From: AP-15 sp963738185
GTDB lineage: Bacteria; Pseudomonadota; Alphaproteobacteria; ATCC43930; CGMCC-115725
DNA length: 64,000 nucleotides
Direction of reading: 5' to 3'
Assembly (NCBI GenBank): GCA_963738185.1
Contig: CAVTVA010000003.1
Location: forward strand, 2,294,001-2,358,000
Both the position numbers and the translations under genes were made by a program. Below are positions 53,311-62,439 of the stretch, in pieces; the stretch's first letter is position 1; each line of letters begins with the position of its first letter. The notes below the pieces were generated by a model. That model did no database searches. It was not told where the DNA came from and worked only from the letters and a program-made list of their open reading frames with translations.

Positions 53311-54876
53311 CTATGGAGCGAGCGGCCGCCACTGCCGGCCGCTGCGCCACAACAGATTTTCGGCGCTGTCGGGCCCGGCGCTGCCGGCCGCGTAGGTTTC
53401 GAGCGGCACTGTCTTGTCCGCGGCCCACAGGTCAAGGATCGGCTGCACCACCGCCCATCCGGCCTCGACGCCGTCGGCCCGGTTGAACAGGATCGCCTCG
53501 CCGATCATGCAGTCATAGACCAGGGTTTCATAGCCGGTGCTGGGCTCGGTGTGGAAATAATCCTTATAGCGGAAATCCATCCGGACCTTGCCGAGCTCGA
53601 TCCGCGGCCCCGGCATCTTCGCCCCGAACTGCAAGGAAATGCCCTCGTCGGGCTGGATCTGCAGGATCAGCACGTTGTGGGCGAGAATATCGACCGGCGT
53701 GTCGCGGAACAGCGCAAATGGCGCCTGCTTGAAATGGATTGCGATTTCGGTGGTCCGCCGGGTCAGCCTTTTGCCAGTGCGCAGGTAAAATGGCACGCCG
53801 GCCCAGCGCCAGTTCTCGATGCCGAGGCGCAGGGCGACATAGGTTTCGGTCATGCTGTTGGGATTGACCCCGGGCTCCTCGCGATAGCCTTGCACCGGGG
53901 CGCCGTTAATCGCCCCCGCCGCATATTGGCCGCGCACGACGTTGCGCCGCACCGCCTCGTCGTCGAGCGGCTGCACCGCTTCGAGGACCTTGGTCTTCTC
54001 GTTGCGCACCGCGTCGGCGGCAAACGAGTTCGGCGACTCCATCGCGGTCAGGCTCAGCAGCTGGAACACATGGTTCGGCACCATGTCGCGCAGCGCGCCG
54101 GTCACCTCGTAAAAATTGGCGCGGCGCTCGACGCCGACGGTTTCGGCTGCGGTGATCTGCACGTGGTCGATATGGTCGCGGTTCCACAAGGGCTCGAAAA
54201 TCGCGTTCGAGAAGCGCAGCGCCATGATGTTCTGCACCGTCTCCTTGCCGAGGAAGTGGTCCATTCGAAAGATCTGCGGCTCCTCCAGGACCTTGAGGAT
54301 GCGGGCGTTGAGCGCACGGGCGGTGGACAGGTCGCTGCCAAACGGCTTTTCAATGATGACCCGGCGCCACCTGCCGTCTTTTTCCTGGGCGAGCCCAGCG
54401 CCACCCAGCCGCTCGACGATCGTGCCGAACAATTGCTCGGCCACGGCGAGATAGAACAGCACATTGCCGCCGGTCTTGCTCTTAGTTTCGATTTCGTCGA
54501 GGAGCTTGGCGAGGCGGCTATAGGTGTCGGGCGCAGTGAAGTCACCGGCGAAATGGGTAATGCAGCCGGCGATAAAGTCCCAGGTCTTGGCGTCAAACGG
54601 CTCGGTTTCGCCGCCGGAGGCTGTGTCCGAGACAAAGCTGCGCACACCGTCGGCCAGATAGTCGCGAAAGGCGTCGGCGGGCTTGGGTGTGCGATCGGCG
54701 GCGACGATGGCAAAGTTGTCCGATAAGAGCTTATCCTTGGCGAGATTGTAGAGCGCCGGCATTAAGAGGCGCTTGGTCAGATCGCCGCCGGCGCCAAAAA
54801 TCACCATCGTGCAGGGCGGCGCCTTGGGGGCCCGCCGCGCCGCGCTCTGTCCCGTCGCCTCGACCCGAGCATCCAT
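53311..54876 (-). CDS. zwf: Glucose-6-phosphate 1-dehydrogenase
   Basis: The 521-residue enzyme starts the oxidative branch. The coenzyme motif FGAGGDLTKRLLMPALYNL replaces the common GASGDLTKR with a tolerable Ala-Gly change. Further signatures are VIIEKPFGSDLSTARALN and the active-site RMDHFLGKETVQNIMALRF. A short N-terminal extension of about 22 residues precedes the fold. The ATG is four bases after the gnd stop. The zwf-gnd pairing and order within the operon support shared regulation. Confidence 0.97.
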   Translation of the reverse strand: MDARVEATGQSAARRAPKAPPCTMVIFGAGGDLTKRLLMPALYNLAKDKLLSDNFAIVAADRTPKPADAFRDYLADGVRSFVSDTASGGETEPFDAKTWDFIAGCITHFAGDFTAPDTYSRLAKLLDEIETKSKTGGNVLFYLAVAEQLFGTIVERLGGAGLAQEKDGRWRRVIIEKPFGSDLSTARALNARILKVLEEPQIFRMDHFLGKETVQNIMALRFSNAIFEPLWNRDHIDHVQITAAETVGVERRANFYEVTGALRDMVPNHVFQLLSLTAMESPNSFAADAVRNEKTKVLEAVQPLDDEAVRRNVVRGQYAAGAINGAPVQGYREEPGVNPNSMTETYVALRLGIENWRWAGVPFYLRTGKRLTRRTTEIAIHFKQAPFALFRDTPVDILAHNVLILQIQPDEGISLQFGAKMPGPRIELGKVRMDFRYKDYFHTEPSTGYETLVYDCMIGEAILFNRADGVEAGWAVVQPILDLWAADKTVPLETYAAGSAGPDSAENLLWRSGRQWRPLAP

Positions 54877-54880
54877 GGGT

Positions 54881-55871
54881 TCAGTCCTTCACGATCGTTC
54901 CCGGCTCCTGATGGCCGCCAAACTCGTTGCGCATCGCCGAGAGGATGCGCTCGGCGAAGGTGTGGTCCTGGCGCGAGCGGAAGCGGGTGTAGAGCGCCGA
55001 AGACAACACTTCGGCCGGCACCGCCTCCTCGATCGCCGCCTGGATGGTCCAGCGGCCTTCGCCCGAATCGGCCACCTGCCCAGTGAATCTGGAGAGCTCG
55101 GGGTCTTTTGCCAGCGCGATCGCGGTCAGATCGAGCAGCCACGACGCGATCACGCTGCCACGCCGCCACACTTCGGCGATGTCGGGAAGGTCGAGCTGAT
55201 AGCGCCGGTTTTCCGGCACCGCCGGAATGTTGACGTTGCGCAGGATGTCAAAGCCTTCGGCATAGGCTTGCATGACCCCGTATTCGATCCCGTTATGCAC
55301 CATCTTGACAAAGTGGCCGGCGCCGACCGGCCCGCAATGCAGATAGCCCTCCTCGGCCCGCGGATCGAGGCCTTTGCGGCCTGGGGTCCGCTCGATCGTC
55401 GCCTCGGCCGGGGGCGAGCGTCTTCAAAATTGGGTCGAGATGATCGACCACTCCTTTGTCGCCGCCGATCATCATGCAATAGCCGCGCTCGAAGCCCCAC
55501 ACGCCGCCGCTGGTGCCGACATCGACAAAGTGAATGCCCTTGGGCTTGAGCATGTCGGCGTGGCGAATGTCGTCCTGATAAAACGAATTGCCGCCGTCGA
55601 TGACGATGTCGCCTTTAGCGAGCAGGCCGGCGAGCTCGATGATGGTCTCGTCGGTGATATGGCCGGCCGGCAGCATTACCCAGACCGCGCGCGGCGCCTC
55701 CAGCTGCTTGACAAACTCGGCGATGTCTCGGCTGGGCTTGGCGCCCTCGCCGGCGAATTCGCGCACCGTGTCGGCGCTCTTGTCGTAGACGACGCAGCTA
55801 TGGCCGTTCTTCATCAGCCGGCGCACGATGTTGCCGCCCATGCGGCCGAGCCCGATCATTCCGAGTTGCAT
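54881..55871 (-). CDS. gnd: 6-phosphogluconate dehydrogenase (decarboxylating, short form), with one apparent frameshift
   Basis: The enzyme oxidatively decarboxylates 6-phosphogluconate to ribulose 5-phosphate. The N-terminus MQLGMIGLGRMGGNIVRRLM follows a strong GGAGG. Also present is GTSGGVWGFERGYCMMIGG. At 55410-55414 a run of five Cs (coding strand) carries one base too many. The original frame becomes Arg/Pro-rich. The +1 frame gives EATIERTPGRKGLDPRAEEG, then CGPVGAGHFVKMVHNGIEYG and the normal end at 54881. Corrected length is 329 residues, as in YqeC-type 6PGDH. Intact neighbours argue against decay of this pathway. Confidence 0.92.
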
Positions 55872-55920
55872 GTGAAACCTCCTGCGGTTGCGTTGCTTTG
55901 GCGGCTAAGGGTCTCGGGGC

Positions 55921-58770
55921 TTACGACAGGGCCTCGTCGATGGCGCGCCCGAGGGCGTCGAGACCGGCATCGAGAGCGCCTTTAATGTGCACACGCAAGG
56001 CGCGCCGGCCGCGCTCGGCCAGGACCTCGAAATCGCCACGCGCCTGCGCCGCCTTGACCACGCCAAAGGTGTATTTCTGGCCCGGCACCGGCAGATCCTG
56101 CGCATCGTCGCAGGTGATCTGCAGAAAGACGCCGCTGTTCGGGCCGCCCTTGTAGGCTTGTCCGGTCGAGTGCAGAAAGCGCGGGCCAAAACCGAGACAG
56201 GTCGCCGCCCGGGTGCGGTCGCGGATGTTCCGCCGCAGCCGCTGCATGGTTTCGATATGGGTCGGGTTGCGCTCGATATAGGCGAGGAGCGCCACATAAT
56301 CGCCGGCCTCGATGCGGGCAAAATGAGCTTTCAGCGCCGCGGTCAGGCTGGTCGCCGCCGGCGCCAACGCGGCCTCGTTCTTCGGGTCGGCGTAGAGCTG
56401 GAACCCGGCATCAGCGAAGAACGGCTTTTCCTGTGGCAGCGACCCGGTCTTCTCATAGGCGGCGGTCAGATCGCGGGTCTTGACCTTGCTCGCCTCGACA
56501 TCGGGCTGGTCGAACGGGTTGATGCCGATGATCGAGCCGGCGACCGCGGTCGCCATTTCCCAGCGGAAGAATTCTTGGCCAAGCTGCATCGGATCGGTAA
56601 CGACGATCCGCACCACCGGATGCCCGGCCGCTTCTAGCGCCGCGAGCGCCCTCTCCTGCTCGGCGTCCTCGTCAGCGGCGAGCCGCAGATGGGCGAAGAC
56701 CCGGTCGTTGCCGTAGACGGCCGGCGCACCGAGCGGCTCGGCATCGACCGGCACGATCCCCTTGCCGAGCTTGCCGGTCGACTCGGCCAACAATTGTTCG
56801 AGCCAGGCGCCAAAATCGGCGATTCCCCTCGAGGCAATAATCGTTACCTTGTCGCGGCCGCGGCGCTGACAGACGCCGAGGATCGCGCCGAGAATGACGC
56901 CGGGGTTTTCGACCGGCGGCGCGCTCGGCGCGCAGGAGCGCACCATCTCGGCGGCACTTTCGAGAAAGGCGCGCGGGTCGATGCCGATCGCTGCCGCCGG
57001 CACCATACCGAAATTCGACAACACCGAGTAGCGCCCGCCGATGCTCGGCAGGCCATGAAAGACGGCGCGGAAGCCCTCGTTGCGCGCCATTTTTTCGAGC
57101 GAGGAGCCCGGATCGGTGATCGCGATGAAGCGCCGCGGGGCTTCTTCGGCGCCGACCGCGGCCTTCGCGCACTCGAAGAAATACTGCTTGAAGATGTTGG
57201 GTTCGAGGGTGCTCCCCGACTTGCTTGATACGACGAACAAGGTGCGCGCCGGGTCGATCAGGCTGTCGAACCGGCGGATCTGTGCTGGATCAGTCGAATC
57301 GAGCACGTGCAATGCCGGAAACCCCGGCTTTGCCTCAAAAGTCTTGGCAAACACCTCGGGGCCGAGGCTCGACCCACCCATGCCGAGCAGCAGAACGTAG
57401 CGAAAACCCGCACCTTTGACGTTCGCGGCGAAATCCTGGAGGTGCGGCACCGCGGCCAGCTGGAGATCGACCACGCCGAGCCAGCCGGTCCATTTCGCCT
57501 CGTCGGTTTCGGTCCACAGCGAGGCGTCGCCGGCCCACAGCCGCCGCACCTTGCCCTCGCGCCGCCACTCCTCAAGGGTATCCTGGACCTCCTTGTCGAG
57601 GGCTGCCGGGAGCTTCCAGCTCATCGCGTCGAGCTTAGGGCCGAGCACCGCGCGGCGCTTTTTCTGGACCGCGGCATAGAGCTGGTCGGCGGCGTCGGCG
57701 AACTGGCGCACGCCGTCCTCGACGAGCTTAGCGGTGACCGCCTCGATCGAAATGCCGGCGGCGGGCAATGCGGCCATCACCGCCGCCGCGCCCGCGATGT
57801 CCTCCTCGAGGCTCGCGCGCGGCCGGCCGTGGTCGCGGAAGGCGTCCATCGTCGCCGGCGGCATGGTGTTGACCGTGTCGGCCCCGATCAGCTCATCGAC
57901 ATAGAGCACATCGCTATACGCCTTGTTCTTGGTGCCGGTGCTGGCCCATAGGAGGCGCTGCGTCTGCGCCCCCTGCTGCGCCAGCCGCTGCCAGCGCTCT
58001 CCGGCATTGAGCTTTTTATAGTGCTGATAGGCGAGCTTGGCGTTGGCGATCGCGACCTTGCCCTTGAGCCGTTCGAGCCGCCCCTTCTCCGCCTGGTCCG
58101 CGGTCGCGGCGATGCGCTTGTCGAGCGCCTCGTCAACCAAGGTGTCGATGCGGCTGACGAAAAAGCTCGCCACACTCGCCACTTTGTGCGGGTCGCCGCC
58201 CTTCCGGGCAAAAGCCTCGAGCCCGGCGATGTAAGCTTCAGCGACCTCAGCATAGACCTGCTGCGAGAATAAGAGGGTCACATTGATGTTGATGCCCTCG
58301 CCGATCAAGGTGCGGATCGCCGGCAGCCCGGCCTTGGTGCCCGGCACCTTGACCATCAAATTCTCGCGCCCGACCTCGCGCCACAGCCGCCGCGCCTCCT
58401 CGATCGTCTCATGCGTCTTCATCGCCAGATAGGGCGAGACTTCGAGGCTGATAAACCCGTCGCGGCCCTGGGTCTGGTGATAGACCGGACGCAGCGCGTC
58501 TGCGCCTTCCTGGATGTCGCGGATGGCGAGCTCCTCGAACAAGGCGCCGGGATCGAGGTCGCCGTTTTTTTGCGCGGCGGCGATCAGCTCGTCGTAATCG
58601 TCGCCGTGGCCGATCGCCTTCTCAAAGATCGACGGGTTTGAGGTGACCCCCCGCAGCCCGTCCTCGGCGATCAGCTTTGTCAGCCCGCCGCTCTTCAGCA
58701 GCTCGCGGCTGACAAAGTCGAGCCACACCGACTGCCCGTATTCGTTCAGCGTTTTCAGCGGATTGGCCAT
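55921..58770 (-). CDS. Bifunctional transaldolase / glucose-6-phosphate isomerase
   Basis: The 949-residue fusion has a transaldolase domain (about 1-360: SVWLDFVSRELLKSGGLTKL, VTSNPSIFEKAI, Schiff-base Lys in LMVKVPGTKAGLPAI) and a phosphoglucose isomerase domain (about 400-949: LLGMGGSSLGPEVFAKTFEA, VVSSKSGSTLEPN, GGRYSVLSNFGMVPAAAI). It links non-oxidative pentose phosphate carbon to hexose phosphate in one polypeptide. Such Tal-Pgi fusions are typical of acetic acid bacteria and some other lineages. AAGGAG lies eight bases upstream of the ATG, overlapping the tkt stop. Confidence 0.96.
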   Translation of the reverse strand: MANPLKTLNEYGQSVWLDFVSRELLKSGGLTKLIAEDGLRGVTSNPSIFEKAIGHGDDYDELIAAAQKNGDLDPGALFEELAIRDIQEGADALRPVYHQTQGRDGFISLEVSPYLAMKTHETIEEARRLWREVGRENLMVKVPGTKAGLPAIRTLIGEGININVTLLFSQQVYAEVAEAYIAGLEAFARKGGDPHKVASVASFFVSRIDTLVDEALDKRIAATADQAEKGRLERLKGKVAIANAKLAYQHYKKLNAGERWQRLAQQGAQTQRLLWASTGTKNKAYSDVLYVDELIGADTVNTMPPATMDAFRDHGRPRASLEEDIAGAAAVMAALPAAGISIEAVTAKLVEDGVRQFADAADQLYAAVQKKRRAVLGPKLDAMSWKLPAALDKEVQDTLEEWRREGKVRRLWAGDASLWTETDEAKWTGWLGVVDLQLAAVPHLQDFAANVKGAGFRYVLLLGMGGSSLGPEVFAKTFEAKPGFPALHVLDSTDPAQIRRFDSLIDPARTLFVVSSKSGSTLEPNIFKQYFFECAKAAVGAEEAPRRFIAITDPGSSLEKMARNEGFRAVFHGLPSIGGRYSVLSNFGMVPAAAIGIDPRAFLESAAEMVRSCAPSAPPVENPGVILGAILGVCQRRGRDKVTIIASRGIADFGAWLEQLLAESTGKLGKGIVPVDAEPLGAPAVYGNDRVFAHLRLAADEDAEQERALAALEAAGHPVVRIVVTDPMQLGQEFFRWEMATAVAGSIIGINPFDQPDVEASKVKTRDLTAAYEKTGSLPQEKPFFADAGFQLYADPKNEAALAPAATSLTAALKAHFARIEAGDYVALLAYIERNPTHIETMQRLRRNIRDRTRAATCLGFGPRFLHSTGQAYKGGPNSGVFLQITCDDAQDLPVPGQKYTFGVVKAAQARGDFEVLAERGRRALRVHIKGALDAGLDALGRAIDEALS

Positions 58771-58775
58771 CGCCG

Positions 58776-60842
58776 TTACTCCTTGCGGGCGAGCTGCGCT
58801 GTGGCAGCTGCATAGACGTGCTCGGGGGTAAACCCGAATTTGACGAGAAGCTCTTTGAGCGGCGCCGAAGCGCCAAAGGTCTTCATGCCGATGATCGTGC
58901 CGCGCAACCCGGCATAGCGCTCCCAGCCGAGGGTCGAGGCCTGCTCGACCGCGACCCGGCGGGTCACTGCCGGCGGCAGCACCTGGGCGCGATAGGCCTC
59001 GTCCTGTTGCTCGAACAATTCCCAGGACGGCATGCTAACCACCCGCGCCCGGACGCCCTCGGCCGCGAGCTTTTCGTAGACGTCGACGCACAGCGCCACC
59101 TCGCTGCCGGTGGCGATCAGGATCAGCTCGGGCGGGCCGCCGCCGGCATCGGCGAGCACATAGGCGCCGCGCCTGAGCCCGCTCGCCGCGGCATAGCGGC
59201 TGCGGTCGAAAGTCGGCAAGTTCTGCCGGCTGAGGATCAGGCAGGCCGGCTCGTGTTTTAGCGCCAGGACGACCCGCCACGCCTCGGCAACCTCGTTGGC
59301 ATCGGCCGGGCGCAGCACAATGAGCCCGGGGATGCCGCGCAGCCCGACCACCTGCTCGACCGGCTGATGTGTCGGGCCGTCCTCGCCAACCCCGATCGAA
59401 TCATGGGTGAAGATGTAGACGACCGGCAATTCCATCAGCGCGCTCAACCGGATCGGCGCTTTCATGTAATCGGAAAAGATCAGAAAGCCGGAGCCGTAGG
59501 GGCGCAATTTCGAGACCGCCATGCCGTTGCAGATCGAGCCCATTGCGTGCTCGCGGATGCCGAAGTGAAAATTTCGGCCGCCGAATTGATCGGCCTCGAA
59601 ATCGCCGGCATCGGCAAAGGTCAGCCGGGTCTTGGTCGAGGGGGCGAGATCGGCGGCGCCGCCGAGGAGCCACGGAACGCGCGGGGCGATCGCGTTCAGC
59701 ACGTGGGCCGAGGAGTCGCGGCTGGCGATGCCCTTGGGGTCGGCCGGGAAGATAGGGATGTCGCGGCCCCAACCCTCGGGCAGGTCGCGGCGCTGCATCT
59801 CGTCGCAGGCGCGGGCGAGGTCGGGGTGCTCGGCGCGGTAGCGCTCGAACATGGCTAGCCATTGGGCGCGCAGCTCTTTGCCGCGGGCGCCGAAATTGTC
59901 GGCGAAATGCTGGTAGACGCCGTCGGGCACCAGGAATTTCGCGTCCTCGGGCCAGCCATAGCGGCGCTTTGTCGCGCGCACCTCGTCCTCGCCCAAGGGT
60001 TCGCCATGCGCCGCCGAGGTGTCCTGCTTATGCGGCGCGCCATAGCCGATATGGCTTTCGACGATGATCAGGGTGGGGCGGTCGTCGGTGCGCTTGGCAT
60101 CGGCGATGGCGTCGGCGATCCGCTCGCGGTCGTTGGCGTCGCTGACCCGCTGCACCTGCCAGCCATAGCCGAGAAAACGGGCGGCGACATCCTCGGAAAA
60201 GGCGAGAGCCGTATGGCCTTCGATTGTGATGTGGTTGCTGTCGTAGATCCAGCAGAGATTGCCGAGCCGCAGGTGCCCGGCGAGCGAGGCCGCCTCGCTG
60301 CCGACCCCCTCCATCATGCAGCCGTCGCCGCACAGCGCGAAGACGTCATAATCGAAGATCGTGAAGCCCGGCCGGTTGAAATATTTCGCGAGCCAATCGG
60401 CGGCGATCGCCATGCCGACGCTGTTGGCGATGCCCTGGCCGAGCGGCCCGGTTGTGGTCTCGACCCCCGACGTCAGATGGTATTCGGGGTGACCTGGGCA
60501 TTTGCTGCCGAGCTGGCGAAAATGCTTCAGATCTTCGAGCGCGACCGACGGCGTGCCGAGCCGCTCGTACTTCTCGTCGACCGAGGTCACCCCGGTCAGA
60601 TGCAGTAGCGAATATAAGAGGGTCGAGGCGTGCCCCGAAGAAAGAACAAAGCGGTCGCGGTTGGGCCAGATCGGGTCGGCCGGGTCGAAGCGCAGAAATT
60701 GCTGCCACAAGGTGTAGACGACAGGCGCCATCGCCATCGGCGTCCCGGGATGGCCGGAATTGGCCTGCTGCACCGCGTCGATGCACAGGGTCCTGATGGT
60801 GTTGACGCAGAGCTCGTCGATCGATCCCGAGGGCGCCATCAT
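58776..60842 (-). CDS. tkt: Transketolase
   Basis: The 688-residue thiamine-diphosphate enzyme transfers two-carbon ketol units. It shows QQANSGHPGTPMAMAPVVYT, the ThDP motif CGDGCMMEGVGSEAASLAGH with DSNHITIEGHT, and the second-domain GIREHAMGSICNGMAVS (catalytic Glu). The start has two consecutive ATGs. GGAGAG spacing slightly favours the second, at 60839. It lies five bases before tal-pgi and 51 bp after gntK. Confidence 0.97.
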   Translation of the reverse strand: MMAPSGSIDELCVNTIRTLCIDAVQQANSGHPGTPMAMAPVVYTLWQQFLRFDPADPIWPNRDRFVLSSGHASTLLYSLLHLTGVTSVDEKYERLGTPSVALEDLKHFRQLGSKCPGHPEYHLTSGVETTTGPLGQGIANSVGMAIAADWLAKYFNRPGFTIFDYDVFALCGDGCMMEGVGSEAASLAGHLRLGNLCWIYDSNHITIEGHTALAFSEDVAARFLGYGWQVQRVSDANDRERIADAIADAKRTDDRPTLIIVESHIGYGAPHKQDTSAAHGEPLGEDEVRATKRRYGWPEDAKFLVPDGVYQHFADNFGARGKELRAQWLAMFERYRAEHPDLARACDEMQRRDLPEGWGRDIPIFPADPKGIASRDSSAHVLNAIAPRVPWLLGGAADLAPSTKTRLTFADAGDFEADQFGGRNFHFGIREHAMGSICNGMAVSKLRPYGSGFLIFSDYMKAPIRLSALMELPVVYIFTHDSIGVGEDGPTHQPVEQVVGLRGIPGLIVLRPADANEVAEAWRVVLALKHEPACLILSRQNLPTFDRSRYAAASGLRRGAYVLADAGGGPPELILIATGSEVALCVDVYEKLAAEGVRARVVSMPSWELFEQQDEAYRAQVLPPAVTRRVAVEQASTLGWERYAGLRGTIIGMKTFGASAPLKELLVKFGFTPEHVYAAATAQLARKE

Positions 60843-60893
60843 GCTCTCTCCATCAACATGCTCTCTCGATCAACATCAACCCGGTTAACGTAG

Positions 60894-61430
60894 TCATCCA
60901 ACCCGTCCCGACGGCGGCCGCAGAACCGCGGCGATTCGCTCGACGATCCGCCCGACCGGCTGATCAATCGCGACGATGATGGGGTTTTCGTCCGGCCCGG
61001 GCGGTTCGAGCGCGCCGAATTGGCTGTCGAGCAGGGTCGGCGGCATGAAATGCCCGCGTCGGGCGGCGAGGCGTTCGGCGATCAGCTCGCGCGACCCGTC
61101 GAGATAGACCAGCCGAACGCCCGATCGGTCGCCAATTATCCGGCGGCGGTAATCCCGCTTCAGCGCCGAGCACGTGACGACGCCGCATGCGTGGCGCGCT
61201 CGCCAAGCATCGATCGCCGCGGCGATCGCGGCAAGCCACGGAGCCCGGTCGTCGTCGGTCAACGGATGCCCGCTTTGCATCTTGGCCACGTTCTCCGGCG
61301 GGTGAAACCGATCCCCCTCGGCGAATTCCCAGCCGAGCCGTTCGGCCAGGCGCTTCCCGACCGTCGTCTTGCCGGCGCCCGCGACGCCCATGACCACGGC
61401 AACCGAGGGGGTGTTGTGGTTCTGCCGCAC
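60894..61430 (-). CDS. gntK: Gluconokinase (GntK type)
   Basis: The 178-residue P-loop kinase phosphorylates gluconate to 6-phosphogluconate. It has VMGVAGAGKTTVGKRLAERL (Walker A), FAEGDRFHPPENVAKMQSG, PLTDDDRAPWLAAIA and TCSALKRDYRRRI, all standard for GntK. The start is a GTG with GGGGAT eight bases upstream. As the first gene of the pentose phosphate operon it lets external gluconate enter the oxidative branch directly below zwf and pgl. Confidence 0.95.
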   Translation of the reverse strand: MRQNHNTPSVAVVMGVAGAGKTTVGKRLAERLGWEFAEGDRFHPPENVAKMQSGHPLTDDDRAPWLAAIAAAIDAWRARHACGVVTCSALKRDYRRRIIGDRSGVRLVYLDGSRELIAERLAARRGHFMPPTLLDSQFGALEPPGPDENPIIVAIDQPVGRIVERIAAVLRPPSGRVG

Positions 61431-61593
61431 GTTTTACGATCCCCGCCTTCGGCCAATTCACTATAGGGCTGGCCGCTTCGCCGGTCGAGCCGATATTGAC
61501 CAAGCTGTTCCAATCGCCGCGACCGGTCGGTTTCACCAACACCCGCGTGAAGCTGACCGCAGCGCCCTCAAGAAAGGTTAAACGCCGCGCTTT

Positions 61594-62112
61594 TTATTCT
61601 GGGACGTCGCCGCTCGCATTTCGGTTCAGAAGATTGATCCTACCGCGGAACAGCGCCGGCCCACTCGGCCCGGGCTGCCGCGAGCCGCCTTTGGCCTCGA
61701 GGGTAACGACGACTTCGCCGCGGCCGGACAGCAAGCGGCTGTTGGCCGGCGTCTCGGCAATCACCTTGCGCCCCGATTGCGGCAAGAGCCCCAGCGGACG
61801 CAGCGTGCCGCCGCCCGGGGGCTTGAGCCAGAGCTGATAGGCATGGCCCGCCGGCACCGGCGGCGGCGTCAGGCTGTCGACGGCGATCTGGTGGTCGGTC
61901 CGCGCCAGCCGGATCGCCCAGAGCGGGTGCTCTCCCCGATCGCGCAGCACGGCAATGACCGGCCGCTCGGAGAAATCGGGCGGGGGGCGCGCGACCAGCG
62001 CCGCGACCAGAAGAGCGAGCACCCCTACGGCGAGCCCGCCCGTGAGCGCCCGCCAGAACGAAGCCTGGTCCCACAACGCCGTGAGCGCCGGCCAGGCGCG
62101 AGCCTTGCTCAA
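61594..62112 (-). CDS. RskA-like anti-sigma factor C-terminal domain protein lacking the N-terminal sigma-binding domain
   Basis: The 172-residue protein has one membrane helix (about 24-41, GGLAVGVLALLVAALVA) and an extracytoplasmic RskA-like domain with GHAYQLWLKPPGGGTLRPLG and AKGGSRQPGPSGPALFRG. The cytosolic zinc-binding anti-sigma domain that usually precedes the helix is missing; only about 20 residues lie before it. The start is a TTG overlapping the stop of the DUF1640-like gene (TTGA). No ECF sigma factor gene is adjacent. It may be a decayed anti-sigma factor or a re-purposed membrane protein. Confidence 0.75.
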   Translation of the reverse strand: MSKARAWPALTALWDQASFWRALTGGLAVGVLALLVAALVARPPPDFSERPVIAVLRDRGEHPLWAIRLARTDHQIAVDSLTPPPVPAGHAYQLWLKPPGGGTLRPLGLLPQSGRKVIAETPANSRLLSGRGEVVVTLEAKGGSRQPGPSGPALFRGRINLLNRNASGDVPE

Positions 62113-62357
62113 GGATGCGCCGCCGGGAAAAAGCGAAGCGCTGCGATAATGATGCCGACGGCCACGATCAGCATGCTACCGAACTTGATGGTCATCCGCT
62201 GCTCAAGCTCGCGCAAATCGGCCTTGGTCGCGAGCTCGGCGCCGCCGACCGCCTCGGCGAGAGCCTCCGACGCCTCCTCGGCATGCTCGGGCGTGATTCC
62301 GGCCTTCTCGCGCAGCCGACGGGCGAGCTTCAGCGTATCGAATGCGACACCGGTCAT
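62109..62357 (-). CDS. DUF1640-like coiled-coil membrane protein
   Basis: The 82-residue protein has an N-terminal helical stretch FDTLKLARRLREKAGITPEH, a short coiled coil with ELATKADLRELEQRM, and one C-terminal membrane helix (SMLIVAVGIIIAALRFF). This is the minimal build of DUF1640/CCDC90-like proteins, often found in alphaproteobacteria, with unknown function. It overlaps the RskA-like gene by four bases, so the two are translationally coupled. Confidence 0.75.
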   Translation of the reverse strand: MTGVAFDTLKLARRLREKAGITPEHAEEASEALAEAVGGAELATKADLRELEQRMTIKFGSMLIVAVGIIIAALRFFPAAHP

Positions 62358-62439
62358 AGCGGTTGCCGCGCCCTGCGCCCCTTCAATCCAAGCCGCGCGC
62401 TCATGCTGTGAAATATAGCCCCGCCGAGGCCGGCTGGCA

